Below, one piece after another: positions 49,760 through 58,261 of a DNA stretch of 64,000 nucleotides (position 1 is the stretch's first letter; every line of letters starts with the position of its first letter). Under the pieces are notes generated by a model. That model made no database searches, was not told where the DNA came from, and saw only the letters and a list, made by a program, of their open reading frames with translations. The stretch covers positions 6,163,501 to 6,227,500 of the forward strand of contig NZ_JACHMH010000001.1 of assembly GCF_014204915.1 (NCBI RefSeq). Reading direction: 5' to 3'. This DNA comes from Crossiella cryophila. GTDB lineage: Bacteria; Actinomycetota; Actinomycetes; Mycobacteriales; Pseudonocardiaceae. The translations under genes were made by a program, and so were the position numbers.

Positions 49760-50932
49760 ATGACCAGCAACCGCAACGTCCTGATCTCCGGCGCCAGCAT
49801 CGCCGGACCCGCACTGGCCTTCTGGCTGCGCCGCTACGGCTTCAACCCCACCGTCGTCGAACGCGCCCCCGTGCTGCGCCCCGGCGGGTTCGCGGTGGAC
49901 TTCCGCGGCCCGGTGCACCTGGAGGTGCTGCGCCGGATGGACATCCTGGCGGAGGTCAGGGCCAACCAGACCGATGCCGGCGAGATGATCGTGGTGGACC
50001 GGGACGGGCGCCAGCAGGCCAGGCTGCCCGCCTACCTCACCGCGGGCGAGGTGGAGATCCTGCGCGGCGACCTGAGCCGGATCATCCACGACCGCACCAA
50101 GGACGACGTGGAGTACGTCTTCGGCGACTCGATCACCTCGCTCACCGAAACTCCCGACGGCGTTGAGGTGACCTTCGAACGCGGTGCGCCGCGCACCTTC
50201 GACCTGGTCGTCGGCGCGGACGGGCTGCACTCCAACGTGCGGCGGCTGACCTTCGGCGCGGAGGAGCAGTTCCTGCGTCACCTCGGCTACTACGTGTGCG
50301 GCTTCTCCATGCCCGGCCACCCCGGCCTGGACAAGCACAACCGCATCTACAACGAACCCGGTCGAGGGGCCGCGCTCGGCGGTGTCGAGGCCGGCACGCT
50401 GATGGTCTTCGCCAGCGACCCCCTCGACTACGACCGGCGGGACCCGCAGCAGCAGATGAAGCTCGTCGAGCGGGCCTACGCCGGGATGGGCTGGCAGGTG
50501 CCCAAGATCATCGACGCCATGTGGGAGGCGCCGGACTTCTACTTCGACTCGATCAGCCAGATCCACCTCGACCGGCTCTCCCAGGGACGGGTCGTGCTGC
50601 TGGGCGACGCCGGGTACGGGGCGACCTGCGGCGGGCTGGGCACCGGGCTGGCCGTGGTGTGCGCGCACGTGCTGGCCGGGGAACTCCAGGCCGCCGACGG
50701 TGATCACCGGGTGGCGTTCCGGCGGTACGAGCAGATCGTGCGGGACTACGCCACCGGGTGCCAGAAGACCTCGGACAACGCCGGGCCGTTCCTGGCCCCG
50801 CGCACCGCCTTCGGCATCCGGCGGCGCAACCTGATGTACAAGGCGCTCGCCTCGCCCAGGCTTAGTGCATTTTTCAACAAACTGACCACGAAGGCCGCTT
50901 CCGGTCTGCAACTTCCGGCCTATCCGCGTTGA
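49760..50932 (+). CDS. FAD-dependent monooxygenase
   Basis: 390 residues. VLISGASIAGPALAFWLRRYGF is the dinucleotide motif (SGASIAG variant common in actinomycetes), GADGLHSNVRRLTFG the DG motif and VVLLGDAGYGATCGGLGTGLAV the GD motif. Class A flavoprotein hydroxylase; aromatic or polyketide substrates are usual. CAGGCT lies 6 bases before the ATG. The C-terminal part LMYKALASPRLSAFFNKL is basic/helical, perhaps membrane-associated. The last 60 bases of the gene are noticeably AT-richer. Confidence 0.88.
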   Translation: MTSNRNVLISGASIAGPALAFWLRRYGFNPTVVERAPVLRPGGFAVDFRGPVHLEVLRRMDILAEVRANQTDAGEMIVVDRDGRQQARLPAYLTAGEVEILRGDLSRIIHDRTKDDVEYVFGDSITSLTETPDGVEVTFERGAPRTFDLVVGADGLHSNVRRLTFGAEEQFLRHLGYYVCGFSMPGHPGLDKHNRIYNEPGRGAALGGVEAGTLMVFASDPLDYDRRDPQQQMKLVERAYAGMGWQVPKIIDAMWEAPDFYFDSISQIHLDRLSQGRVVLLGDAGYGATCGGLGTGLAVVCAHVLAGELQAADGDHRVAFRRYEQIVRDYATGCQKTSDNAGPFLAPRTAFGIRRRNLMYKALASPRLSAFFNKLTTKAASGLQLPAYPR

Positions 50933-51104
50933 CCTGGTTCGCAGACCTCTCACTAATTGCTCCAGCTGGTCGTATTCGCATGTGAGCCTGATCGCCCCGT
51001 CAGGCCATCCATGCAGGTCAGGGCTTTATCAAATCATGGTCAAGCCTTTTTCCGGGCTAGTGTTCGGACCGTTGCCGGAAGGCTGCGGACTTCTGGCCAC
51101 ATTC

Positions 51105-51125
51105 TGGGACACATCGTGGGACACA
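51105..51125 (+). repeat. TGGGACACA direct repeats before the lux-like operon
   Basis: TGGGACACA at 51105-51113 and 51117-51125, a 12-bp period, 41 bp before the GNAT start. The 230-bp gap after the monooxygenase gene (50933-51165) is AT-richer than its surroundings and holds no gene. The repeats may be an activator site for the LuxCE operon. Confidence 0.5.
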
Positions 51126-51165
51126 CCTGCCGAGCAGCGTGCTGCCCCGAGAACGGAGAGCTGAG

Positions 51166-52299
51166 TTGGGGCCTGTGTTCGAGCCGGCGAGCGTCGACGA
51201 CATCGACGAGTTACTCCGGCTCTACCGCAAGGTCTACGGCCGCGCCTACGCGCTGCCGCTGGGCACCGATCCGCAGGTGATGGCCGCCGAGATCACCTCT
51301 GACCGGACGAGCTGGCTGGTGGCCAGGGACAACGGCGACCTGGTCGCCTCCATCGTGGGCAACGTCGAACCCGCCGACCGGCTCGGCAAGATGCAGGGCC
51401 TGGTCGTCCACCCCGAGCACCGCGGTGGCGGCCTGGCCCAGCAGGCGGTCAGCTCGCTGGCGGAGCTGATCCTCTCCGATGGGCGCGCGGACTCCGTCTA
51501 CGGCACCGCGCGCACCACCTCCACCGCCCCGCAACGGGTCTGCCTGCGCAGCGGGTTCAAGGCGCTGGGCATCTTCCCGAACCTGCGCAAGGCCGCCCGG
51601 CACGAGACCATGGTGCTGCTGGCCCGGCACCAGGACGGCGTGCTCGAACAGCGCCACCCGGTGGAGCGGGTCCCGGCCAGCCTCGGCCCGTTGCTGGACG
51701 CGGTCGAGCAGGTCGTGGGTCTGCCCACCCGGCCAGAGCTGGTGCCGGATGTGGAGGTGCCGGTGCGGCGTGGGGAGAGTGCGCCGGAGGTCGAGCTGAT
51801 CAGCGCGCCGCGGTTCGTGCTGCGCCGCTACAACGAGCAGCTCACCAACGCCGACCGGCGCTTCTATCCCTTCCACACCCCGAACGTGCTGCTGGCCGCG
51901 GCCGACGGCTCCTACGAGGTGTTCGCGCACCTGTCCGGCAACGACGGCTACTGCACGCTGATCGGGGCCAACCCGGACGCGATGGCGGTGGCCCGGCACC
52001 TGGACCTGCTCATCGAGCAGCTCAACGACTACGGCGCCTTCTACATCGAGACCCTGGTGCCCCTGCACGCCTTCGACGAGCTGGGCCAGCTGCTCGCGCA
52101 CGGCTTCCTGCCCGCGGCCGCCTACCCGGCGATGCGCCGCGACGGCGAGCTGTTCCGGGACTACGTGGTCATGGCGCGCACCATGCAGCCGCTGGACTTC
52201 CGCGGCCTGGCCATCGACGCGGCCTTCCAGCCGTTCACCGAGCAGTACATCGAAGCCTGGAAACAGATGTATCTCAACACACGCGGGGTGTTCCGGTGA
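51166..52299 (+). CDS. GNAT acetyltransferase with C-terminal extension, first gene of LuxC/LuxE operon
   Basis: 377 residues from TTG 51166 (GGAGAG 7 bases upstream). GNAT domain at about 1-150: SIVGNVEPADRLGKMQGLVVHPEHRGGGLAQQAV in outline has the acetyl/acyl-CoA loop HRGGGLA. From about 195 a second domain (LRRYNEQLTNADRRFYPFHT; DGYCTLIGANPDAMAVARHL; DYGAFYIETLVPLHAFDEL) again looks GNAT-like but lacks the loop. The next gene's GTG overlaps the stop by 4 bases. The tight operon implies it acts with the acyl-activating and acyl-reducing proteins, perhaps transferring an acyl group. Confidence 0.8.
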   Translation: MGPVFEPASVDDIDELLRLYRKVYGRAYALPLGTDPQVMAAEITSDRTSWLVARDNGDLVASIVGNVEPADRLGKMQGLVVHPEHRGGGLAQQAVSSLAELILSDGRADSVYGTARTTSTAPQRVCLRSGFKALGIFPNLRKAARHETMVLLARHQDGVLEQRHPVERVPASLGPLLDAVEQVVGLPTRPELVPDVEVPVRRGESAPEVELISAPRFVLRRYNEQLTNADRRFYPFHTPNVLLAAADGSYEVFAHLSGNDGYCTLIGANPDAMAVARHLDLLIEQLNDYGAFYIETLVPLHAFDELGQLLAHGFLPAAAYPAMRRDGELFRDYVVMARTMQPLDFRGLAIDAAFQPFTEQYIEAWKQMYLNTRGVFR

Positions 52300-53462
52300 G
52301 TTCCTACCTCGGACCGGTCACGGTCCCCGACCCGGCCGCGCTGGACGCGGTGCAGCGGCTGTGCGACCTGGCCGCGCCGTACGCGGCCGGCGCTGACGCG
52401 GACGAGTTGTTCGTGGCGGCGATGAACGAGTCCAACGCCTGGCATGCCGCGCGCTCGCCGTTCTTCGCCTCGCTGTGGCAGAGCAAGGGCCGCGCCGTGC
52501 TGGAGTCCGCTGAGGACCTGGCGCGGCAGCCGTTCGTGCACGCCAACTTCTTCAAGATGCACGAGGTCGTCTCCATCCCGCGCGATGAGGTCAAGTTGCA
52601 CGTGACCTCCTCCGGCACCACGGGCCAGAAGTCGCAGATGTTCTTCGACGAGTGGACCCTGCGCGCCGGGCAGCGGATGGTGGCCCGGATCTTCGACCAC
52701 TACGGCTGGATCGACGACAGCCGCGCGGTGGACTACCTGATCTACACCTACCAGCCCCGGCCGGGCCTGAACCTGGGCGCCTCCTTCACCGACAACTACC
52801 TGTGCGAGTTCGCCCCGGTCAACCGGGTCGAGCACGCCCTGCCCAGCACCGGCACCGGACACGAGTTCGACGCCTTCGGCGCGATCCGCTCCCTGCTGCG
52901 CTCGGCCGAAGACGGTGTGCCGGTGCGGATCCTGGGCTTCCCGGCGTTCCTGTCCTTCACCCTGGACCGGATGCGCAACATGGGCATGAAGCCGATCCAG
53001 CTCGACCCGGCCTCGCTGGTGGTCTTCGGCGGCGGCTGGAAGGGCAACGCGGACAAGCAGATCAGCAAACCCGAGCTGTACGGCAAGATCGCCGAGCAGC
53101 TGGGCATCCCGGACGAGCGGATCCGGGACGGCTTCGGCTCGGTGGAACATTCGGTGCCCTACATGGAATGCGCCAACCACAACATGCACGTGCCGGTCTG
53201 GTCCCGGGTGCTGATCCGCTCGGTGCGCGACCTGTCCCCGCTGGGCTACGGCGAACCCGGTTACCTCCAGTTCGTCTCCCCGTTCATCACCTCCGCACCC
53301 GCGCAGAGCGTGCTGATGGGCGATCTCGCCTCGCTGCACACTCCCGCGGAATGCGGCTGCGGCGCCCCGACCCCGTGGATCCGGATCCTGGGCCGCGCCG
53401 GGCTGAGCCGCAACAAGAGCTGCGCCATCGCCGCCGCCGAACTCTTGAAGGACAAGTCGTGA
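52296..53462 (+). CDS. luxE: LuxE-family acyl-protein synthetase
   Basis: 388 residues. The adenylation motif TSSGTTGQKS lies near 103-112, FGGGWKGNADKQ mid-protein and DGFGSVEHSVPYMEC further on, all LuxE-specific. A C-terminal NKSCAIAAAELL places Cys376 about a dozen residues from the end, where luminous-bacteria LuxE carries its acyl-accepting cysteine. LuxE activates a fatty acid with ATP, holds it as a thioester and passes it to LuxC for reduction to aldehyde. Overlaps both neighbours by 4 bases. No luciferase genes are nearby, so the aldehyde has another use. Confidence 0.88.
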   Translation: MSSYLGPVTVPDPAALDAVQRLCDLAAPYAAGADADELFVAAMNESNAWHAARSPFFASLWQSKGRAVLESAEDLARQPFVHANFFKMHEVVSIPRDEVKLHVTSSGTTGQKSQMFFDEWTLRAGQRMVARIFDHYGWIDDSRAVDYLIYTYQPRPGLNLGASFTDNYLCEFAPVNRVEHALPSTGTGHEFDAFGAIRSLLRSAEDGVPVRILGFPAFLSFTLDRMRNMGMKPIQLDPASLVVFGGGWKGNADKQISKPELYGKIAEQLGIPDERIRDGFGSVEHSVPYMECANHNMHVPVWSRVLIRSVRDLSPLGYGEPGYLQFVSPFITSAPAQSVLMGDLASLHTPAECGCGAPTPWIRILGRAGLSRNKSCAIAAAELLKDKS

Positions 53463-55981
53463 ACCAGCACTACTGGCAGGGCGAGTGGGTCGAGGACGCC
53501 GAGGCCGACCGCAGGCTGGACACCCTGGAGGAGCTGACCCAGCAGGTGCTCGGCGGGGAACCGCTGAGCCCGCTGCTGGTGCTGGCCGCCGCCGACAAGC
53601 TGGTCACCCAGCTCCGTGACACCCAGAGCCCGGTGCGCCGGCGCCTGGCCGACCGGCTGGCCGCCTGGCAGGTGCCCGCGGCCGAGATCGAGCAGACCCT
53701 CACCCAGCTCACCGGTGCGCTGGGGCGGGACACCCTGGAACGCAAGGTGGTCCGCGAACTCGGCGGCATCGACCCTGGTCGGCTGACCCGGTTCGACTTC
53801 CGGCAGGAGATCTTCGAGGCGTGGGCGCCGGTCGGGCTGCTCGCGCACATCGCCCCCGGCAACGCCCCCGCCGCCGGTGCGATGAGCGCCCTGGAGGGGC
53901 TGCTTTCCGGCAACCTCAACGTGATCAAGACCAGTGGCGACGACTCGCGGTTCACCGCCGAACTGCTCGCCGCGCTGGCCGAGGCCGACCCGACCGGGCA
54001 GATCGCGCGCCGGGTGATCGTGCTGCACTACTCCTCCAGCCGCAAGGACTGGCTGGAGCGGATGTGCGCGCCCGCCGACGCGGTGGCCGCCTGGGGTGGC
54101 GAGGAAGCCCTGGCCGGGGTGGCCTCGGTGCTGCGCCCCGGCTGCCGCCTGGTCGACTGGGGCCCGAAGCTCTCCTTCGCCTACCTCACCAAGGCGACCT
54201 GGGCCGAGCCGGACACGTTGCGCGCGGTCGCCGGGGACGTCTGCCTGCTCGACCAGCAGGCCTGCTCCAGCCCGCAGGTGATCTACCTCGACACCGAGGA
54301 CGACGCGGAGGTCTTCGCCTTCGCCGAGCGCTTCGCCGCCGTGCTGGCCGAGACCGTGGCCGCCACCGAGGTCCGCGCGCCCAGTGACCCGGAATGGGCC
54401 GAGATCACCAACACCGTGCTGGTCACCGAGCTGGAGGAACACCTCGGGCTGACCAAGGTGCACGCCGCCGCGGACGGCTCCTGGCGGGTGCTCGCCGACA
54501 CCCGCTCGGCCCTGCGTGCCTCCCCGCTGTTCCGCACGGTGTGGGTGAAATCGTTGTCCCGCAGGAACATCGGCCAGGTGCTGCGGCCGATGCGCCGCTA
54601 CCTGCAGACCGTGGGCCTTGGCGCGGACCGCGACGAGGTGGCCGCGCTGACCCGGGCGCTGATCGGCGCGGGCGTGCAGCGGATCACCATGCCCGGCCGG
54701 ATGCTGGGCAGCTACGACGGCGAACCGCACGACGGGGTCTACGCCCTGCAGCGCTACAGCCGCCGGGTCGATGTGCAACTGGACGCGCGGTTCACCGGGC
54801 ACGCCTGCCTGGACGACCTGGTCTCCTCCCGCCCGCTGCCGCCGCCCGCGGTGCCGGTGACCACCAAGGCCCGCTTCGATGAGTTGCAGACCGACCTGAG
54901 CCGGGCCGAGGTGTTCTTCCGCAGCGGCGGCACCACCGGCGAGCCGAAGCTGTCCGCGTTCAGCTGGGCCGACTACGACGAGCACATGCGGCACGGCGCC
55001 GAGGGCCTGCTCGCCGCCGGGCTGGACCCGCGCACCGACCGCACGATGAACCTGTTCTTCGGCGGTCAGCTCTACGGCGGGTTCCTCAGCTTCTTCTCCG
55101 CGCTGGAACGCCTTGGCGCGGTGCAGTTCCCGATGGCCGGTCAGCAGAACCTGCACGACCTGGTCGCCAAGTCCATTGTGGACAATCGGGTGGACACCCT
55201 GCTGGGCATGCCCAGCTATCTGCTGCGGTTGTTCGACGAGTCCGGCGACACCCTGCGCAACTACCGGGGTGTGCGCAAGATCTTCTACGGCGGCGAGCAC
55301 TTCAGCGAGGCCCAGCGGCAGTGGCTGACCGAGGAGTTCGGCGTCGAGGTCATCCGCAGTGCCGCCTACGGCAGTGTGGACGGCGGCCCGCTGGGCTACC
55401 AGTGCCCGGACTCCCCGGCCAGGGTGCACCACCTCTTCGCCGGCATCCAGACCCTGGAGATCCTGGACCGGGAGGAGGATCGCCCGGTCGGGCCCGGTGA
55501 GACCGGCCGCCTGGTGTTCACCGCGCACACCCGCCGCGGGCAGCGCCTGGACCGCTACGAGATCGGCGACCTGGGCCGCTGGCTGGCCGACGACTGCCCG
55601 TGCGGTCGCCGGACGCCGCGGTTCGAGTTGCTGGGCCGCTCCGGGGATGTCTTCCGCAGTGGCGGGCACTTCCTCAACTACCGGCGGTTCGTCGCGGTGG
55701 CCGATGAGGCCTTCGCCTACGCCGGTGACCTGCAGATCGTCCTCGATGAGCAGGACGAGCGGGAGAGCCTGACCATCCGCCTGGAGCGGGGCCGGGCCAA
55801 CCTGGACCCGAACGCGGTGCAGGCGGAGTTCCTGGCCCGCTACCCGGAGCTGACCATCACCGCGGTCCGGGACAACCTGGTGGACCTGCGCGTGCAGCTG
55901 ACCGATCCGAAGACCTTCGACCGGACCGGGGCCAGCGGCAAGCTGGTCGCGGTGGTCGACCGGCGCGCTCGCAACAGCTGA
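53459..55981 (+). CDS. LuxC acyl-CoA reductase fused to a second LuxE/PaaK-like domain
   Basis: 840 residues, GTG start overlapping the luxE stop. Residues 1-440 are LuxC-like: EAWAPVGLLAHIAPGNAPAAG, NLNVIKTSGDDSRF and the catalytic Cys269 in LLDQQACSSPQ. Residues about 450-840 are an adenylating LuxE/PaaK-type domain with FRSGGTTGEPK (485-495), FYGGEHFSE, AAYGSVDGGPLGYQC and GRSGDVFRSGGHFLNY. Unlike the separate LuxE it lacks the C-terminal acyl-accepting Cys. The fusion would reduce an activated carboxylic acid to an aldehyde with NADPH. It ends before a strong hairpin. Confidence 0.85.
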   Translation: MNQHYWQGEWVEDAEADRRLDTLEELTQQVLGGEPLSPLLVLAAADKLVTQLRDTQSPVRRRLADRLAAWQVPAAEIEQTLTQLTGALGRDTLERKVVRELGGIDPGRLTRFDFRQEIFEAWAPVGLLAHIAPGNAPAAGAMSALEGLLSGNLNVIKTSGDDSRFTAELLAALAEADPTGQIARRVIVLHYSSSRKDWLERMCAPADAVAAWGGEEALAGVASVLRPGCRLVDWGPKLSFAYLTKATWAEPDTLRAVAGDVCLLDQQACSSPQVIYLDTEDDAEVFAFAERFAAVLAETVAATEVRAPSDPEWAEITNTVLVTELEEHLGLTKVHAAADGSWRVLADTRSALRASPLFRTVWVKSLSRRNIGQVLRPMRRYLQTVGLGADRDEVAALTRALIGAGVQRITMPGRMLGSYDGEPHDGVYALQRYSRRVDVQLDARFTGHACLDDLVSSRPLPPPAVPVTTKARFDELQTDLSRAEVFFRSGGTTGEPKLSAFSWADYDEHMRHGAEGLLAAGLDPRTDRTMNLFFGGQLYGGFLSFFSALERLGAVQFPMAGQQNLHDLVAKSIVDNRVDTLLGMPSYLLRLFDESGDTLRNYRGVRKIFYGGEHFSEAQRQWLTEEFGVEVIRSAAYGSVDGGPLGYQCPDSPARVHHLFAGIQTLEILDREEDRPVGPGETGRLVFTAHTRRGQRLDRYEIGDLGRWLADDCPCGRRTPRFELLGRSGDVFRSGGHFLNYRRFVAVADEAFAYAGDLQIVLDEQDERESLTIRLERGRANLDPNAVQAEFLARYPELTITAVRDNLVDLRVQLTDPKTFDRTGASGKLVAVVDRRARNS

Positions 55982-55987
55982 GCGCGC

Positions 55988-56025
55988 GGAGGGCGGGCCG
56001 GAACCCCGAGCCCGGTCCGCCCTCC
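55988..56025. terminator. bidirectional terminator after LuxC-LuxE gene
   Basis: 14-bp arms GGAGGGCGGGCCGG and CCGGTCCGCCCTCC with one G-T wobble and a 10-base loop. Between the convergent LuxC-LuxE and monooxygenase genes, 7 and 9 bases from their stops. Confidence 0.75.
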
Positions 56026-56033
56026 CTCAACCT

Positions 56034-57524
56034 TCAGCTCGTCCCGAGCCAGCGCTTGAGGGCGACCGCCAGACCGGCGAGGTCGCCGGAGTCCGCGGCC
56101 CAGGCCACGAAACCGTCCGGCCGCACCAGCAGTCCGCTCAGTCCGGCGCCGTTCGCCTTGCCCCGCACCAGATCCAGGCGGTCGGCGTAGGGCCTGGCCA
56201 GTTCGGCGAGGTCCTCGTCCCCGGTGAGATCGACGAGCAGGGCCCGGCCGCCGCGGGTGTGCTCGGCCAGCCGGGTGCCGTCCTCGAACTGCAGGGCGGG
56301 CATCAGCGCGCCGGTCAGTGGATGGCCCTCGCCCAGGTCGTAGTGCTGCCACAGACCGGAGACCCGCCGCGCGTAGTAGGTCGCCCCGTCCCCGGTGCCG
56401 AGGAAGTCGGCGACCAGACCACGCAGCGCGGTGCTGTAGGGGTCACCGCGCATCACCGCCACCTGGGACCGGGTCCACTCCAGCACCCAGGCGCCGATCG
56501 GGTGCCGCTCGCCGGTGTAGGTGTCGAGCAGGCCGTCGGGCGCCCACCCGTGGACGGTGGCGGCGAGCTTCCAGCCCAGGTTGACCGCGTCGCCCAGGCC
56601 CAGGTTGAGGCCCTGGCCGCTGAACGGCGGGTGCACGTGCGCGGCGTCCCCGCACAGCAGCACCCGGCCACGCCGGTAGGTGCTGGTCTGCCTGGTGTGG
56701 TCGGTGAAGCGGGTGCCGCCGGGGGCGACCTCGGTGACCCGGACGTCCTGGCCGCTGACCCGCCGCAGACTGGCCTCCATCTCGGCCGCGGTGACCGGTG
56801 CGGCGCGGTCGGCCGGGGGCCCGTCCAGCTCGAAGGTGCGCATCCAGCCCGGTTTCGGCCCGTAGACGTACATGCCGGTGGGCGTGTGCTGCCAGCCGCT
56901 GCCCAGCAGGTCGGCCCCCACCACGGTGCCCGCCGCCTGGCGGGCGGTCATCGTCGGTTCGGCGCCGGGGAAGTCGAATCCTCCCTGACGGCGCACCAGA
57001 CTGCGGCCGCCATCGCAGCCCACCAGCCAGGCCACCCGGACCTCGCCATCGTCCAGGTGCACGGTGACCCCGTCCTCGTCGGCCTCGAACCCGGTCACCT
57101 CGACCCCGCGCCGGACCTCCAGCCCCAGCTCGGTCGCGTACTGACCGAGGAAGCGCTCCAGCTCGATCTGCTGGATGTGCAGGTACCAGTCCGGGCCGTG
57201 CCCACGCAGGCTGGGATCGTCCGGGTCGACGGGCGCGGCCGGGACCAGGATCCCGCCGAAGTGCCCGACGAACGGTGACCGCTTTCCCTTGTCCAGGAAC
57301 GGCGACTGCTCGGCCGCGGCCAGCAGTGCCGGGAGCAGTCCGCGCCGCTCGAAGGCCGCCACCGAGGCGGTGTTGATCGCCCCGGCCTTGTTCGTGGTGT
57401 CCAGCTCGCGCAGCCGTTCCACGACGAGCACCCGCACCCCGGCCAGCCGCAGCTCGGTGGCGAGCAGCAGGCCGACCGGCCCGCCGCCCGCCACCAGCAC
57501 GTCGTAGTCCAACCGCGTCGACAT
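56034..57524 (-). CDS. FAD-dependent aromatic monooxygenase (PgaE/rifampicin monooxygenase type)
   Basis: 496 residues. VLVAGGGPVGLLLATELRLAGV (FAD), GCDGGRSLVRRQGGF (DG motif) and LLCGDAAHVHPPFSGQGLNLGLGDAVNLGWKL (GD motif with the long helix of aromatic hydroxylases). The C-terminal third (LLVDLTGDEDLAELARPYADRL; LLVRPDGFVAWAA) is the thioredoxin-like domain of the polyketide-hydroxylase group. Candidates for substrate are aromatic polyketides or rifamycin-like drugs. Divergent from a TetR regulator sharing two operators. Confidence 0.88.
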   Translation of the reverse strand: MSTRLDYDVLVAGGGPVGLLLATELRLAGVRVLVVERLRELDTTNKAGAINTASVAAFERRGLLPALLAAAEQSPFLDKGKRSPFVGHFGGILVPAAPVDPDDPSLRGHGPDWYLHIQQIELERFLGQYATELGLEVRRGVEVTGFEADEDGVTVHLDDGEVRVAWLVGCDGGRSLVRRQGGFDFPGAEPTMTARQAAGTVVGADLLGSGWQHTPTGMYVYGPKPGWMRTFELDGPPADRAAPVTAAEMEASLRRVSGQDVRVTEVAPGGTRFTDHTRQTSTYRRGRVLLCGDAAHVHPPFSGQGLNLGLGDAVNLGWKLAATVHGWAPDGLLDTYTGERHPIGAWVLEWTRSQVAVMRGDPYSTALRGLVADFLGTGDGATYYARRVSGLWQHYDLGEGHPLTGALMPALQFEDGTRLAEHTRGGRALLVDLTGDEDLAELARPYADRLDLVRGKANGAGLSGLLVRPDGFVAWAADSGDLAGLAVALKRWLGTS

Positions 57525-57538
57525 CCGACAATGTCCTT

Positions 57539-57604
57539 AAGATAGATCGATGTATCTTACGGCCTTCACGGTAGGACACTGCGATAAGATAGGCAAGTCT
57601 ATCT
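57539..57604. promoter_or_regulatory. two TetR operators (AGATA...TATCT)
   Basis: AAGATA-8-TATCTT at 57539-57558 and AGATAG-GCAAGT-CTATCT at 57587-57604, flanking the divergent starts of the monooxygenase (57524) and TetR (57620) genes. Confidence 0.65.
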
Positions 57605-57619
57605 ACGAGGGGTGTACGG

Positions 57620-58180
57620 ATGGCTGAGCGACGTCGCGGCGCGGCACTGGAGCAGGCGTTGCTGGACGCGGCCTGGGCGGAACTCACCGCCAACGGCTAC
57701 GCCAGATTCACCATGGACGGCGTCGTCCAGCGCGCGGCCACCAGCCCACCGGTGCTCTACCGCCGCTGGTCCGACCGCGAATCACTCATCCGGGCGACCA
57801 TCACGCACGTCCTGGCCCGGTCCCGGCTCGCCCTGCCCGACACCGGCAGCCTGCGCGGCGACGTACTCGCCCTCCTGCGGGAGATCAACGCCACCCGGGT
57901 CCAGCTCATCACCGTGATGAGCGCCCACCTCGCGGGCTACCACCAGCAGACCGGCGCCAGCCCCGGCGACCTGCTCAACACCGGCGAGGACCCCGACCTC
58001 GACCTGCTCTACGAGCGCGCGATCAGCCGCGGCGAGATCACCGGCGAGGGCCTCAGCGACCGGGTGAAATCCCTGCCATTCGATCTGCTGCGGCAGGAGA
58101 TCCTGGTGACCTTCGCCCCCGTGGCCGACCACGTGCTGACCGAGATCGTCGACACGATCTTCCTGCCACTGCTGCGCTGA
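57620..58180 (+). CDS. TetR-family repressor
   Basis: 186 residues. RGAALEQALLDAAWAELTANGYARFTMDGVVQRAATSPPVLYRRWSDRESL in outline is the HTH, of the TetR_C_16 (Rv1534-like) type with VLYRRW. The C-terminal domain includes REINATRVQLITVMSAHLAG and the end FDLLRQEILVTF, also family-typical. Regulates itself and the divergent monooxygenase through the AGATA palindromes; inducer probably the enzyme's substrate. Confidence 0.9.
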   Translation: MAERRRGAALEQALLDAAWAELTANGYARFTMDGVVQRAATSPPVLYRRWSDRESLIRATITHVLARSRLALPDTGSLRGDVLALLREINATRVQLITVMSAHLAGYHQQTGASPGDLLNTGEDPDLDLLYERAISRGEITGEGLSDRVKSLPFDLLRQEILVTFAPVADHVLTEIVDTIFLPLLR

Positions 58181-58261
58181 ACGCCGAAAGGACGAGTAAC
58201 GCCCGCGGTACCGGCTGAAAGTACGAGGGGCGCGCGCCCCGGCCCGGCCAGGGTGGGGCTT

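Noticed and set aside
53261-55669. 802-codon minus-strand open frame opposite the LuxC-LuxE gene
   Set aside because: Composition is that of reverse-strand codons and no motif is present; LuxC and LuxE motifs are clear on the plus strand.
51166-55981. Bioluminescence operon
   Set aside because: No luciferase alpha/beta genes, luxD or luxG are present in the window.
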